Positions 18,085-27,312 of a stretch of DNA of 64,000 nucleotides are shown here, one piece after another. The DNA comes from Pacificispira sp040217575 (lineage in GTDB: Bacteria > Pseudomonadota > Alphaproteobacteria > UBA8366 > Aestuariispiraceae), in NCBI GenBank assembly GCA_040217575.1, contig JAVJPW010000006.1, forward strand, positions 434,001-498,000, written 5' to 3'. The translations under genes were made by a program, and so were the position numbers. The notes beneath the pieces were generated by a model. The model saw only the letters and a list, made by a program, of their open reading frames with translations. It searched no databases and was not told where the DNA came from. Positions within the stretch are counted from its first letter, which is position 1, and each line of letters opens with the position of its first letter.

Positions 18085-18924
18085 ATGGCAGGCGATCATC
18101 ACGCGGTCGACCACGACTATCATCTGGTAAATCCGAGCCCGTGGCCGGCACTTGGCGCGTTGAGCGGGTTCATCCTGGCCTTCGGGACCGTCTGGTACAT
18201 GCATCCCGACCTGATGGGGGATTTCTCCGTCGGGCTCGCGGGGACGCTGATCGGCCTGGTCATGGTTTTGTGCACCATGTATTTCTGGTGGCGCGACGTG
18301 GTTCGCGAAGCCCATGGCGGTGACCACAAGCCGGTGGTTCAACTGGGCCTGCGCTATGGCATGGCGCTGTTCATCGCGTCGGAAGTCATGTTCTTCGCGG
18401 CGTTTTTCTGGGCCTTCTTCGATGCCAGCATCTTCGCGACCGAAGAAATCCAGTTCGGCCGGGTGGAAGCGAATGGCGGACAATGGCCGCCGGCGCACAT
18501 CGAAACGTTCGATCCGTTCCACCTGCCACTCATGAACACGATGATCCTGCTTCTGTCCGGCTGCACGGTCACCTGGGCGCACCATGCGCTGAAGGAAGGC
18601 AAGCGCAAGGAACTGATCCAGGGACTGTGGCTGACGGTTCTGCTGGGCGCGTCCTTCACGGCGCTGCAGGCTTACGAATACGGTCACGCGGCCTTCGGCT
18701 TCACCGAAGGGATCTATTCCTCCACCTTCTTCATGGCGACCGGGTTCCACGGTTTCCACGTGATTGTCGGCACGATCTTCCTGGCGGTCTGCCTGGTGCG
18801 GGCCAAACGCGGGCATTTCAGCGCCGGTCAGCATTTCGGTTTCGAAGCGGCTGCCTGGTACTGGCACTTCGTTGACGTGGTCTGGCTGTTCCTGTTCGTC
18901 TGCGTCTATTGGTGGGGCGGCTGA
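18085..18924 (+). CDS. ctaE: Cytochrome c oxidase subunit III
   Basis: Subunit III (coxC) stabilises the catalytic core and the proton uptake path. The 279-residue product has seven predicted helices with the conserved PWPALGALSGF segment, WWRDVVREAHGGDHKP, the FIASEVMFFAAFFWAFFDAS helix with its conserved Glu, and HGFHVIVGTIFLAVCLVR. It ends WYWHFVDVVWLFLFVCVYWW, as expected. It closes the structural part of the operon and is followed by a clear terminator-like stem. Confidence 0.95.
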   Translation: MAGDHHAVDHDYHLVNPSPWPALGALSGFILAFGTVWYMHPDLMGDFSVGLAGTLIGLVMVLCTMYFWWRDVVREAHGGDHKPVVQLGLRYGMALFIASEVMFFAAFFWAFFDASIFATEEIQFGRVEANGGQWPPAHIETFDPFHLPLMNTMILLLSGCTVTWAHHALKEGKRKELIQGLWLTVLLGASFTALQAYEYGHAAFGFTEGIYSSTFFMATGFHGFHVIVGTIFLAVCLVRAKRGHFSAGQHFGFEAAAWYWHFVDVVWLFLFVCVYWWGG

Positions 18925-18948
18925 CGAAAGTCCAAATTCGAAATTGGG

Positions 18949-18985
18949 GGGCCGCCATCGGGGATCGAGGCGGCCCTTCGTTTGT
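18949..18985 (+). terminator. Terminator-like hairpin after subunit III
   Basis: GGGCCGCC and GGCGGCCC pair perfectly over 8 bp around a 12-base loop, followed by TTCGTTTGT. The short, interrupted T-run suggests partial termination, which would lower expression of the DUF983 and SURF1 genes relative to the subunits. Confidence 0.55.
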
Positions 18986-19029
18986 CGGTCCCGTGCCGAC
19001 ACGCACAAGATAGCAAGGATTGGAAGGCC

Positions 19030-19398
19030 ATGAGCTTATCAGCCTGGCAGACGGGGTTTCGGGGACGGTGTCCGCGTTGCGGTGATGGAAAGCTGTATTC
19101 CGGTTTTCTGAAAGTCGGCGCGAAATGCGGCTTCTGCGGTCTGGATTTTTCGTTCGAAAATGCGGGCGACGGGGCGGTGCCGTTCCTGATCCTCCTGATC
19201 GGGGGGATCGGTGTCGGCCTGGGCGCCTGGGTCATGCTGGCATTCGGTACGGCCGTCTGGGTTCCGATCGCCATTGCCGTCCCGGTTTGCATCCTGCTGA
19301 CGCTGGTGTTGTTGCCCAAAGTGAAGGGGCTGCTGATTGCCCTGCAATATCTGAATTCGGCCGGCGACACCGGCACGGAAGCCATCCCCGAAGACTAG
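19030..19398 (+). CDS. DUF983 family zinc-ribbon membrane protein
   Basis: A 122-residue protein with a cysteine zinc ribbon at the N-terminus (RCPRCGDGKLY, then KCGFCGLDFSFENAGDG) and two membrane helices with a glycine-rich turn. This is the DUF983 pattern. DUF983 genes lie between subunit III and SURF1 genes in many alphaproteobacterial oxidase operons, implying a role in oxidase assembly or membrane insertion that has not been defined. The start at 19030 follows GGAAGGCC; an upstream extension reads through the terminator region and is rejected. Confidence 0.82.
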   Translation: MSLSAWQTGFRGRCPRCGDGKLYSGFLKVGAKCGFCGLDFSFENAGDGAVPFLILLIGGIGVGLGAWVMLAFGTAVWVPIAIAVPVCILLTLVLLPKVKGLLIALQYLNSAGDTGTEAIPED

Positions 19399-19459
19399 GC
19401 CGCGATAAGGCCCGGATGGCAGTGAACATTGCCCCATTTGCTGAATTGGTCCGAAGCAC

Positions 19460-20197
19460 ATGACATTTCGTCCAAAACTGTTTCCCACGCTTTTCACCAT
19501 ACCGGCGCTGATTACCCTGATCGCGCTCGGCACCTGGCAGTTGCAGCGCCTTGAATGGAAGGAAACGCTGATTGAACGGCTGCATTCGCGGGCCGAGGCC
19601 CCGGCGGAAAGCTTGCCGCCGGGTGACCTGGACATCGACGAATGGGAATTCCGTCGCATCGCGATGACCGGTCATTTCCTGCATGAGGCGGAGATGCACC
19701 TTCTGAATCGGTCGCTGAACGGCAATCCGGGTCTGCATGTGATTACGCCGTTTCGCCGCACGGACGTGCCGGGCGCGCCGGTGGTGCTGGTCAATCGCGG
19801 CTGGGTCCCGTTTCAGCTGAAGGACCCCGCGGACCGCGAAGAAGGGCTGACGGTCGGCGAAGTGACGGTCGAAGGGATTGTCCGATTTCAGCGTCCGATC
19901 ACGGGCCTGCAACGGGTGTTTTTGCCGGAAAACGAACCCGGCAACAATGTCTGGTATTCCATCGATGAGGCGGAAATGCAGACGCAGGCCGGCGTCGAGC
20001 TGACAAACTACTATGTCGTCGACGGGAACATGGATGTGCCGGGCACCTATCCGCTGGGCCGGCAATGGACTCTGGATATTCGAAACAACCATCTGGAATA
20101 TGCCATCACCTGGTACGCGCTCGCGGTCGCACTGCTGGTGATCTATGTCCTGTATCATCGCGGACCCGGTGCGACCCGCCCGACGGAGGATGCGTGA
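19460..20197 (+). CDS. SURF1 family oxidase assembly protein
   Basis: SURF1 proteins aid heme A insertion into subunit I. The 245-residue product has the typical two-helix hairpin. An N-terminal helix is followed by LGTWQLQRLEWKETLIERL, and a long periplasmic domain contains VLVNRGWVPF. The C-terminal helix is preceded by NNHLEYAITWYALA, the family's end motif. Its stop overlaps the GTG start of the following carboxypeptidase gene, so the operon continues. Confidence 0.92.
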   Translation: MTFRPKLFPTLFTIPALITLIALGTWQLQRLEWKETLIERLHSRAEAPAESLPPGDLDIDEWEFRRIAMTGHFLHEAEMHLLNRSLNGNPGLHVITPFRRTDVPGAPVVLVNRGWVPFQLKDPADREEGLTVGEVTVEGIVRFQRPITGLQRVFLPENEPGNNVWYSIDEAEMQTQAGVELTNYYVVDGNMDVPGTYPLGRQWTLDIRNNHLEYAITWYALAVALLVIYVLYHRGPGATRPTEDA

Positions 20198-21687
20198 GCG
20201 TCCCGCCCGCGTATCAGGAGCTTGAGGCCCGGTTTCGCCGCGTCGCCCTGATTGAGGAGGCGGCGACCGTCCTGCATTGGGATGCCGCGGTCGGCATGCC
20301 GTCCGGCGCCGGCGCGGCCCGCGCCGACCAGCTGGCGGAACTCAGGGTCCTGATCCACCGGGAAATGACCGACCCCGCGCTGTCGGATCTGATCGACGGG
20401 GCGGAACGCGGTTATACGAGCCTGAGCCCATGGCAGGCCGCCAACCTGCGGGAAATGCGTCATGCCCACCGGCTGGCGGGCGCGCTCAGCGACGATCTGG
20501 TTGAGCGGTTGAGCCAGGCCACCAGCGCGTGCGAACGGATCTGGCGGACGGCCCGCGCCGACAGTGATTTCAAGGCTGTTCTTCCGGCCCTGAGTGATGT
20601 TCTGAACCTGACGCGCGAAGCGGCCGCCGCCTATGGCGCTGTGTTCGACCTGGACCCCTATGACGCGCTGATGGAAACCTATGCCCCCGGACTGCGCTGG
20701 GGGCAGGTGGCGCCCCTGTTCGACGATTACGCCGCCTTCCTGCCGGAATTTCTGGGGGCGGTTCTGGACCGTCAGGAAAGGGCGGGCGTCCCGGTTGCCC
20801 CCGGACCCGTCCCCGTTGAGGTACAGCGCGCGTTTGTTGAAAAGCTGGCTGCCGCGACGGGGTTCGATTTCCATCATGGCCGCATAGACGTCAGTGCGCA
20901 CCCGTTCTCTACCGGATATCCGGGCGACCAGCGGATCACGGTGGCTTATGACCCGGACAACCCTATGTTCGCCGTCATGGCGGCGCTGCATGAATGCGGG
21001 CATGCCGCCTATGAACGGGGGTTGCCGGCGGAGTGGGCCCGGCAGCCGGTCGGCGGGTCGCTTGGCATGGTGGTGCACGAAAGCCAGTCTCTGTCGGTCG
21101 AAATGCAGGCCGCGCGGTCGGACGGATTCCTGGACTGGCTGGCCGGGCAGGCAAAGGCCGCCTATGGCGACGACCCGGCTTATGATCCGGCCAATTTCCG
21201 GCGCTACCAGCAATGGGTGGAGCCAAGCCTGATACGCGTCGACGCGGATGAGGTGACATACCCGGCGCATGTCATCTTGCGAACGCGGCTGGAACGCGCA
21301 CTTCTGGCGGGCGACCTTGCCCTGCCGGACCTGCCCGGCGCCTGGAATGACGGGATGCGCGACCTGTTGGGGATAGACGTTCCCGATGACCGGCGCGGCT
21401 GCCTACAGGACATTCACTGGTACGACGGCGCGATCGGATATTTTCCGACCTATACGCTGGGCGCGATGCTTGCCGCGCAACTGTCCGAAGCGGCCGCCGC
21501 CCAGCGGCCGGAAATCGCGGAATCCTTGGGGCGCGGGGAATTTTCTGCCTTGATGGAGTGGCTTGGCAATGCCATTCATTCGCGGGGCAAGCTTCTTCCC
21601 GTCGACCGGCTGATCATTGAAGCGACCGGGCGGCCACTCGACGCGGATTCGTTCAAACGACATCTGGCAGCGCGATACCTGCCGTAG
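20194..21687 (+). CDS. Carboxypeptidase, M32 (Taq) family
   Basis: This cytosolic zinc carboxypeptidase removes C-terminal residues from peptides. The 497-residue product has the M32 zinc motif HECGH at residues 266-270. It also has ITVAYDPDNP upstream, VHESQSLSVEMQAARS with a further Glu ligand, and the HIHWYDGAIGYFPTYTLG-like QDIHWYDGAIGYFPTYTLG near the end. The GTG at 20194 overlaps the SURF1 stop (GTGA). Length is close to the usual 500. It has no obvious link with oxidase assembly; the overlap suggests co-transcription only. Confidence 0.92.
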   Translation: MSVPPAYQELEARFRRVALIEEAATVLHWDAAVGMPSGAGAARADQLAELRVLIHREMTDPALSDLIDGAERGYTSLSPWQAANLREMRHAHRLAGALSDDLVERLSQATSACERIWRTARADSDFKAVLPALSDVLNLTREAAAAYGAVFDLDPYDALMETYAPGLRWGQVAPLFDDYAAFLPEFLGAVLDRQERAGVPVAPGPVPVEVQRAFVEKLAAATGFDFHHGRIDVSAHPFSTGYPGDQRITVAYDPDNPMFAVMAALHECGHAAYERGLPAEWARQPVGGSLGMVVHESQSLSVEMQAARSDGFLDWLAGQAKAAYGDDPAYDPANFRRYQQWVEPSLIRVDADEVTYPAHVILRTRLERALLAGDLALPDLPGAWNDGMRDLLGIDVPDDRRGCLQDIHWYDGAIGYFPTYTLGAMLAAQLSEAAAAQRPEIAESLGRGEFSALMEWLGNAIHSRGKLLPVDRLIIEATGRPLDADSFKRHLAARYLP

Positions 21688-21708
21688 AGTTCAAAACGGA
21701 GAGTGACA

Positions 21709-22602
21709 ATGGAAGAAACACAGCGCGAGCTGGCCGCGACCTTGGAAATACTCTGGCCCCAGATCATCCAATACGGAACAAGCATTCTGGAAGCGCTGAT
21801 CATTCTGATCATCGGGTTCTGGATTGCCGGACGGGTTTCGAACTGGGTCAAACGCGCCGTCTCCAAACAGTCGCGGATCGACAATACGCTGAAGCCGCTT
21901 TTCGCGTCGATCGTACGATATCTGATCCTGATCATCGTCATTGTCGCCATCCTGAACCGGCTCGGCGTCCAGACCGCAAGCATTATCGCGGTAATCGGTG
22001 CGGCGGGCCTTGCCGTCGGCCTGGCGTTGCAGGGTACCCTTCAGAATATCGCGGCCGGTATCATGCTGATCATCCTGCGGCCGTTTCGGGTGGGCGACTT
22101 CGTCGATGCGGGGCCGGTTTCCGCCACCGTGGATGAAATCGGCCTGTTCACGACCCAGTTCACGACCGTCGACGGTGTGTTCGTGTCCTGCCCGAACAGC
22201 AGCCTGTGGAATTCCAAGATCACGAACTATTCGCGCAACGGGACCCGCCGGATGGATATCCTGGTCAGCATTTCCTATGACGACGATATCGGCAAGGCGA
22301 TGGAAATCCTGTCCGGGATCATGGAAAACGATGTGCGTGTGCTGAAAGATCCGGCCCCGCAGGTCATGGTCATGAACCACGGCGAAAGTTCCATCGACAT
22401 CAACATGCGCCTGTGGGCGAACGGCGGCGATTTCTGGCCCCTGAAGTGGGACCTGATGCGTCAGACCAAGGAACAGATCGAAGCGGGCGGCCTTTCCATC
22501 CCGTTCCCGCAACGTGACGTTCATATGATCCCAGCACCGGGTCAGAAGCCGGTCGTGGCGGTCAAGAAGTCCGCGGCGAAGAAGCCCGCGGTGAAGAAGT
22601 AA
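21709..22602 (+). CDS. mscS: Small-conductance mechanosensitive channel (MscS family)
   Basis: MscS proteins release solutes on hypo-osmotic shock. The 297-residue inner-membrane protein has three N-terminal helices. The pore helix reads GAAGLAVGLALQGTLQNIAAG, followed by LRPFRVGDFVDAG, the start of the beta domain. VFVSCPNSSLWNSKITNYSRN is the conserved middle-domain segment. A lysine/alanine-rich tail (VKKSAAKKPAVKK) extends the C-terminus. The ATG at 21709 has CGGAG 7 bases upstream, so it is preferred to the GTG six bases earlier. Confidence 0.93.
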   Translation: MEETQRELAATLEILWPQIIQYGTSILEALIILIIGFWIAGRVSNWVKRAVSKQSRIDNTLKPLFASIVRYLILIIVIVAILNRLGVQTASIIAVIGAAGLAVGLALQGTLQNIAAGIMLIILRPFRVGDFVDAGPVSATVDEIGLFTTQFTTVDGVFVSCPNSSLWNSKITNYSRNGTRRMDILVSISYDDDIGKAMEILSGIMENDVRVLKDPAPQVMVMNHGESSIDINMRLWANGGDFWPLKWDLMRQTKEQIEAGGLSIPFPQRDVHMIPAPGQKPVVAVKKSAAKKPAVKK

Positions 22603-22627
22603 GGCAAACGTTTGGAGCGGATCCGCT

Positions 22628-24031
22628 ATGCGTTATATTTCAACCCGTGGGTCCGCCCCTGACCTTGCCTTCGACGACGTCCTGTTGACGGGACTGGCCC
22701 GGGACGGCGGACTTTACGTGCCGGCCGACTGGCCGCGATTTTCCAACACGGAATGGCGCGACATGCGCGGACTTGCCTATGACGAACTGGCAGTCCGTGT
22801 CTGTGCGCCGTTTCTGGGGGATGCGATTGCCGAGGAAGATTTCGCCGACATGGCAAGCGACGCCTACGGCGCCTTTGACCATGACGCGGTTGCGCCGCTG
22901 AAACAGCTGGGGCCGGAGCTGTGGTTCATGGAGCTATTCCATGGCCCGACGCTCAGCTTCAAGGATTATGCCCTTCAGATGGTCGGGCGCATGTTCGAAC
23001 ATGTGCTGTCGCGGCGTGGCGAACGGATCTGCATCGTCGGTGCAACGTCCGGCGACACGGGGTCCGCCGCGATCGAGGCATGCCGCGACCGCGACGCGAT
23101 CGACATTTTCATCATGCACCCGTATCAGCGCTGTTCGGACGTACAGCGGCGCCAGATGACGACCGTCGGGTCGATGAATGTGCATAATATCGCGGTCGAC
23201 GGGACGTTCGATGATTGCCAGGACCTCGTAAAGGCGCTGTTCAACGATATCGCCTTTCGCGATGAAATGTCTCTGTCCGCGGTCAATTCGATCAACTGGG
23301 CGCGCATCATGTGCCAGATCGTCTATTACGCGCATGCGGCCCTTTCACTGGGTGCGCCGGACCGCAGCGTCGCGTTTTCTGTGCCGACCGGGAATTTCGG
23401 CAATGTCTTTGCCGCCTATGCGGCCCGTCAGATGGGGCTTCCCATCAGCCAGCTGATTGTCGGGTCGAATGAAAACGACATTCTGACGCGCTTTCTGGAT
23501 TCCAACGACATGACCATGCGCGATGTCGTGCCCACGCATTCGCCGTCGATGGATATTCAGGTATCCAGCAACTTCGAACGGCTTCTGTTTGAACTGGTCG
23601 ACCGGGATGGAGAAGTTGCGTCGAACCTGATGCAGGCATTTCGTGCGTCGGGACGACTGGACCTGGATCAGGAACGGTGGGACGATGCGCTGCGTCTGTT
23701 CGCAGGACATCGCCTGTCGAATGAGGAAACGCTGTCGGCGATGAAGGCGGTGCGGGAGTCGACGGGCGAAATCGTGGACCCGCACAGCGCAATCGGGATC
23801 GTCGCCGGCATGACGCGCCGCTGGGACGATGCGGTCCCGCTGGTCGTTGCGGGAACGGCGCATCCGGCGAAATTCCCCGACGCCGTCATGGCCGCCACCG
23901 GCGTTCATCCGGACCTCCCGCCGCATTTGGCGGACCTGATGGAACGGGAAGAACGGTATGAGCGGCTGTCCCCCAGCCTGAACGTGCTCCAGGATCATAT
24001 TCGCACCGGTTCCAACAGGGTCGGCGGATGA
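22628..24031 (+). CDS. thrC: Threonine synthase
   Basis: ThrC converts O-phosphohomoserine to threonine with pyridoxal phosphate. The 467-residue length and the N-terminus MRYISTRG identify the longer, proteobacterial/fungal branch. The PLP lysine is K112 in HGPTLSFKDYALQ. GATSGDTGSAAIEA binds the phosphate, and SVPTGNFGNVFAAYAA is the second conserved patch. Its TGA overlaps the ATG of the M16 peptidase gene, an arrangement common in this bacterial class. Confidence 0.95.
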   Translation: MRYISTRGSAPDLAFDDVLLTGLARDGGLYVPADWPRFSNTEWRDMRGLAYDELAVRVCAPFLGDAIAEEDFADMASDAYGAFDHDAVAPLKQLGPELWFMELFHGPTLSFKDYALQMVGRMFEHVLSRRGERICIVGATSGDTGSAAIEACRDRDAIDIFIMHPYQRCSDVQRRQMTTVGSMNVHNIAVDGTFDDCQDLVKALFNDIAFRDEMSLSAVNSINWARIMCQIVYYAHAALSLGAPDRSVAFSVPTGNFGNVFAAYAARQMGLPISQLIVGSNENDILTRFLDSNDMTMRDVVPTHSPSMDIQVSSNFERLLFELVDRDGEVASNLMQAFRASGRLDLDQERWDDALRLFAGHRLSNEETLSAMKAVRESTGEIVDPHSAIGIVAGMTRRWDDAVPLVVAGTAHPAKFPDAVMAATGVHPDLPPHLADLMEREERYERLSPSLNVLQDHIRTGSNRVGG

Positions 24032-25290
24032 CCGTCCGCATCGAAACGATCGGCAACGGTCTGCGTGTTGCGACCGATGCGATGCCGGGTGTACGTACGG
24101 CAAGTGTCGGCATCTGGGTCGGTGCCGGGACCCGTGTCGAACCGGCAGACATCAATGGCGTCGCCCATTTTCTGGAGCATATGGCGTTCAAGGGAACAAA
24201 ACGCCGGTCCGCCAGACAGATCGCGGAAGAAATGGAAGCCGCGGGCGGACATATGAACGCGTACACCGCGCGGGAAAATACGGCCTATTTTGCAAAGGTC
24301 CTTTCAGAGGAACTGCCCCTGGCCGTCGATATCATCGCCGACATCATGACGGAACCCAGTTTCGATCCGGCGGAACTGGAACGTGAACGCGGTGTCATCC
24401 TTCAGGAAATCGGCCAATGCCACGATACGCCGGATGATGTCGTCTTTGACTATTTTCAGGAATGTGCCTTCCCCGATCAGGGCATGGGCCGGCCCGTACT
24501 GGGAACGGCAGAGACGGTTCGCGCCATGTCGCGCGATGCCATTTCCGGGTTCATGTCCAGCCGGTATGGAACCGACAGCATGATCCTGTGCGCGGCCGGC
24601 GACGTGGACCATGACCGGATCATGGACCTGGCTGCGGACCGGTTGGGCGATGTTGCGGGTGCGGATGCGGGCATGCCGGAACCGGCGCATTACGAAGGGG
24701 GCGACATCCGCATCGACCGGGATTGCGAACAGGTTCATCTGTTGCTTGGGTTCAATGCGCCGTCCTTCCGGGAGGCGGACCATTATGCCGTGGCCGTCCT
24801 GTCATCGCTGTTGGGCGGCGGCATGTCGTCGCGCCTGTTCCAATCGGTGCGCGAGGAACGAGGGCTGGTCTATTCCATTTATTCTTTTGTCTGGCCGTTC
24901 TCCGATACCGGTCTGTTCGGAATCTATGCCGGAACAGGCGAACAGGATGTCGTGGAACTCATTCCCGTCGTGGCGGAAGAACTGCTGGGGGTGACGGAAA
25001 CGATCGGCGCCGAAGAAATCGCGCGGGCCAAAACCCAGATCAAGTCCGGCCTTTTAATGGGCCGCGAAGGCACCGGCGGCCGCTGCGACCAGCTTGGAAG
25101 CCAGATGCTGGCCTTCGGCCGATCCCTGAGCGAAAGCGAACAGATCGCCGCTGTGGACGCCGTTAGCGAAGCGGATCTGAAGCGTGTTGCCGCCGGACTT
25201 TTGTCCGGCCGGCCGACCGTGGCGGCCCTGGGCCCGGTGCGCCATCTTGAAAGTTACGACAAGATTTCGGATCGTTTGCGTATCGCGTGA
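24028..25290 (+). CDS. M16 family zinc metallopeptidase (processing-peptidase-like)
   Basis: The 420-residue protein has the inverted zinc motif HFLEH at residues 47-51 with the downstream Glu in ERERGVILQEIGQ. This is the active-site arrangement of M16 peptidases related to mitochondrial processing peptidase beta. GGGMSSRLFQSVREERGLVYSI is the conserved C-terminal substrate-binding segment. Because both halves needed for catalysis are here, it is probably active rather than a regulatory homologue. It is translationally coupled to thrC (ATGA). Its natural substrate is unknown. Confidence 0.9.
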   Translation: MTVRIETIGNGLRVATDAMPGVRTASVGIWVGAGTRVEPADINGVAHFLEHMAFKGTKRRSARQIAEEMEAAGGHMNAYTARENTAYFAKVLSEELPLAVDIIADIMTEPSFDPAELERERGVILQEIGQCHDTPDDVVFDYFQECAFPDQGMGRPVLGTAETVRAMSRDAISGFMSSRYGTDSMILCAAGDVDHDRIMDLAADRLGDVAGADAGMPEPAHYEGGDIRIDRDCEQVHLLLGFNAPSFREADHYAVAVLSSLLGGGMSSRLFQSVREERGLVYSIYSFVWPFSDTGLFGIYAGTGEQDVVELIPVVAEELLGVTETIGAEEIARAKTQIKSGLLMGREGTGGRCDQLGSQMLAFGRSLSESEQIAAVDAVSEADLKRVAAGLLSGRPTVAALGPVRHLESYDKISDRLRIA

Positions 25291-25324
25291 TACGACAACA
25301 AACGTCCCGGGTCGTCTTTTTCAC

Positions 25325-25927
25325 ATGTTTGATCTGTTTCGCACCCGCCCGCCACGGCGAAAATACTGTGGGCCCCGCGTCTATCTGCGCCTTCCGCAGA
25401 TTGGTGATGAGCGGGCGTGGATCGATGTGCGCAGCAATTCCAAGACCTTTCTTGAACCGTGGGAACCCGCCTGGTCCCGCGATGCGCTGTCCCCGGCGGC
25501 CTTCCGCCGCCGCCTGCGCAGGGTCGAAGAGGAAAAGCAGTCCGGGATCGGCTATGCATTCTTCATGTTCCGGAACGAGGATGATGCGCTTCTGGGCGGC
25601 ATAACGCTGGCGAACGTTCGGCGCGGGGTCGTTGAATCCGCAAATGTCGGCTACTGGACCGGCGCGGCCCATACCCGCCAGGGTTACATGGCCGAAGGGT
25701 TGCAGATCGCGTTGGACTACGCATTTCGCAAACTTGCCCTTCATCGGGTGGAAGCGGCCTGTCTGATCCATAACGAGGCGAGCCGGAATTTGTTGCTGAA
25801 GTCCGGGTTCCAGGCCGAAGGGCGCGCGCGCAAATATCTTCGGATTGCCGGTCGATGGCAGGACCATGACACGTTTGCAATACTGCGTACCGACGACCGG
25901 CCTGCCGTGCCCGTGCGCGAAGGATAG
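25325..25927 (+). CDS. RimJ-like GNAT acetyltransferase
   Basis: The 200-residue protein has the GNAT fold. VYLRLPQIGDERAWIDVR opens it, SANVGYWTGAAHTRQGYMAEGLQ contains the acetyl-CoA pyrophosphate loop in R/Q-x-x-G-x-G/A form, and HRVEAACLIHNEASRNLLLKSGF is the RimJ/RimL C-terminal hallmark. Such enzymes acetylate the N-terminal alanine or serine of ribosomal proteins (S5 for RimJ, L12 for RimL) or other proteins; which one cannot be told here. The ATG at 25325 gives the normal length; upstream in-frame sequence overlaps the peptidase gene. Confidence 0.82.
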   Translation: MFDLFRTRPPRRKYCGPRVYLRLPQIGDERAWIDVRSNSKTFLEPWEPAWSRDALSPAAFRRRLRRVEEEKQSGIGYAFFMFRNEDDALLGGITLANVRRGVVESANVGYWTGAAHTRQGYMAEGLQIALDYAFRKLALHRVEAACLIHNEASRNLLLKSGFQAEGRARKYLRIAGRWQDHDTFAILRTDDRPAVPVREG

Positions 25928-26197
25928 GCAGCACCCGGCCAGAGGTGCCGCCGGCGTCCGGGAGCGCAAGAATGCCTTATTTTTGCCGGGTTTGCGGGTC
26001 AGAAAAGAATTGCCGCACTGGCTGAATCGGCGTAAATCCTGAGCTTAATCGATGCCGCAATGCACCATTAACAATTTGTTGGTGATCTGTGCCGAAAATG
26101 GGCGGCCAATCATGATTGTAACGCTTCGTTCCGGCGGGGTCGCGAACCCCATGCAGAATCGAAGGACTTATTTCAAGGGTGGAGGCGAATAGCCAAA

Positions 26198-27241
26198 ATG
26201 TTTTCTCGGTTGCTGGGTTTTCTCTCCGCCGATATGGCGATCGACCTTGGTACGGCGAACACACTGGTTTACGTGAAAGGGCGCGGCATCGTTCTGAACG
26301 AACCCTCAGTGGTTGCGATTGCCGAGGTGAAGGGCAAGAAACAGGTGCTTGCTGTCGGTGACGAGGCGAAGATGATGCTGGGCCGGACGCCCGGCAACAT
26401 TCAGGCGATCCGTCCGTTGCGGGACGGGGTTATCGCGGACTTCGAAGTCGCGGAAGAAATGATCAAGCACTTCATCCGCAAGGTTCACAACCGCCGCAGT
26501 TTCGCCAGCCCCCAGGTCATCGTTTGTGTGCCGTCCGGTTCGACCGCGGTTGAACGGCGCGCCATTCAGGATTCGGCCGAAAGCGCCGGTGCCCGCAGGG
26601 TCTTCCTGATCGAAGAGCCGATGGCGGCGGCAATCGGTGCCAACCTGCCGGTCACGGAACCGACGGGGTCCATGGTCGTCGATATCGGCGGCGGCACGAC
26701 GGAAGTCGCGGTCCTGTCCCTGGGCGGTATCGTCTATTCCCGGTCGGTGCGGGTCGGCGGCGACAAAATGGACGAAAGCATCATCGCCTACATTCGCCGG
26801 AACCATAACCTGCTGGTGGGCGAAGGGTCGGCCGAACGGATCAAGAAGAAGATCGGATCCGCCTGTCCGCCGGAAGAAGGCGACGGCGAAATCATGGAAA
26901 TAAAGGGCCGTGACCTGATGAACGGCGTTCCGAAGGAACTGAATATTTCCGAACGCCAGATCGCGGAAAGTCTGGCCGAGCCTGTCGGCGCGATTATCGA
27001 GGCCTGCAAGGTGGCGTTGGAACAGACGCCGCCGGAACTGGCTGCGGACATCGTGGACAAGGGCATTGTGCTGACGGGTGGCGGCGGCATGCTGCGTAAT
27101 CTGGATTATGTGCTGCGGCATGCGACGGGCCTTCCGGTTTCCATCGCGGACGAGGCACTGTCCTGCGTGGCTCTGGGCACCGGGCGCTGCCTGGAAGAAA
27201 TGCGGACGCTCCGGAACGTCCTGATCAGCATGTATAACTGA
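26198..27241 (+). CDS. mreB: Rod shape-determining actin homologue
   Basis: MreB polymerises on the inner membrane and directs the side-wall synthesis machinery. The 347-residue actin-fold ATPase has the phosphate-1 motif DLGTANTLVYVKGRGIV, phosphate-2 VVDIGGGTTEVAVLSLGGI, and the adenosine motif VLTGGGGMLRNLD. MFSRLLGF at the start forms the membrane-binding amphipathic tip. The 270-base upstream gap contains an A/T-rich stretch that probably carries its promoter. It heads the mreBCD-mrdA-rodA block. Confidence 0.97.
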   Translation: MFSRLLGFLSADMAIDLGTANTLVYVKGRGIVLNEPSVVAIAEVKGKKQVLAVGDEAKMMLGRTPGNIQAIRPLRDGVIADFEVAEEMIKHFIRKVHNRRSFASPQVIVCVPSGSTAVERRAIQDSAESAGARRVFLIEEPMAAAIGANLPVTEPTGSMVVDIGGGTTEVAVLSLGGIVYSRSVRVGGDKMDESIIAYIRRNHNLLVGEGSAERIKKKIGSACPPEEGDGEIMEIKGRDLMNGVPKELNISERQIAESLAEPVGAIIEACKVALEQTPPELAADIVDKGIVLTGGGGMLRNLDYVLRHATGLPVSIADEALSCVALGTGRCLEEMRTLRNVLISMYN

Positions 27242-27312
27242 CCGTCGTCCATAGGGCCCCGATGAGGTTCGCTCGAAGGTAGGTCATGACGGCGGCGTAG
27301 GGCAGGAAAGCA

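Noticed and set aside
25928..26197. CtrA-type TTAA-N7-TTAA site before mreB
   Set aside because: TTAA words occur but the spacing is wrong.
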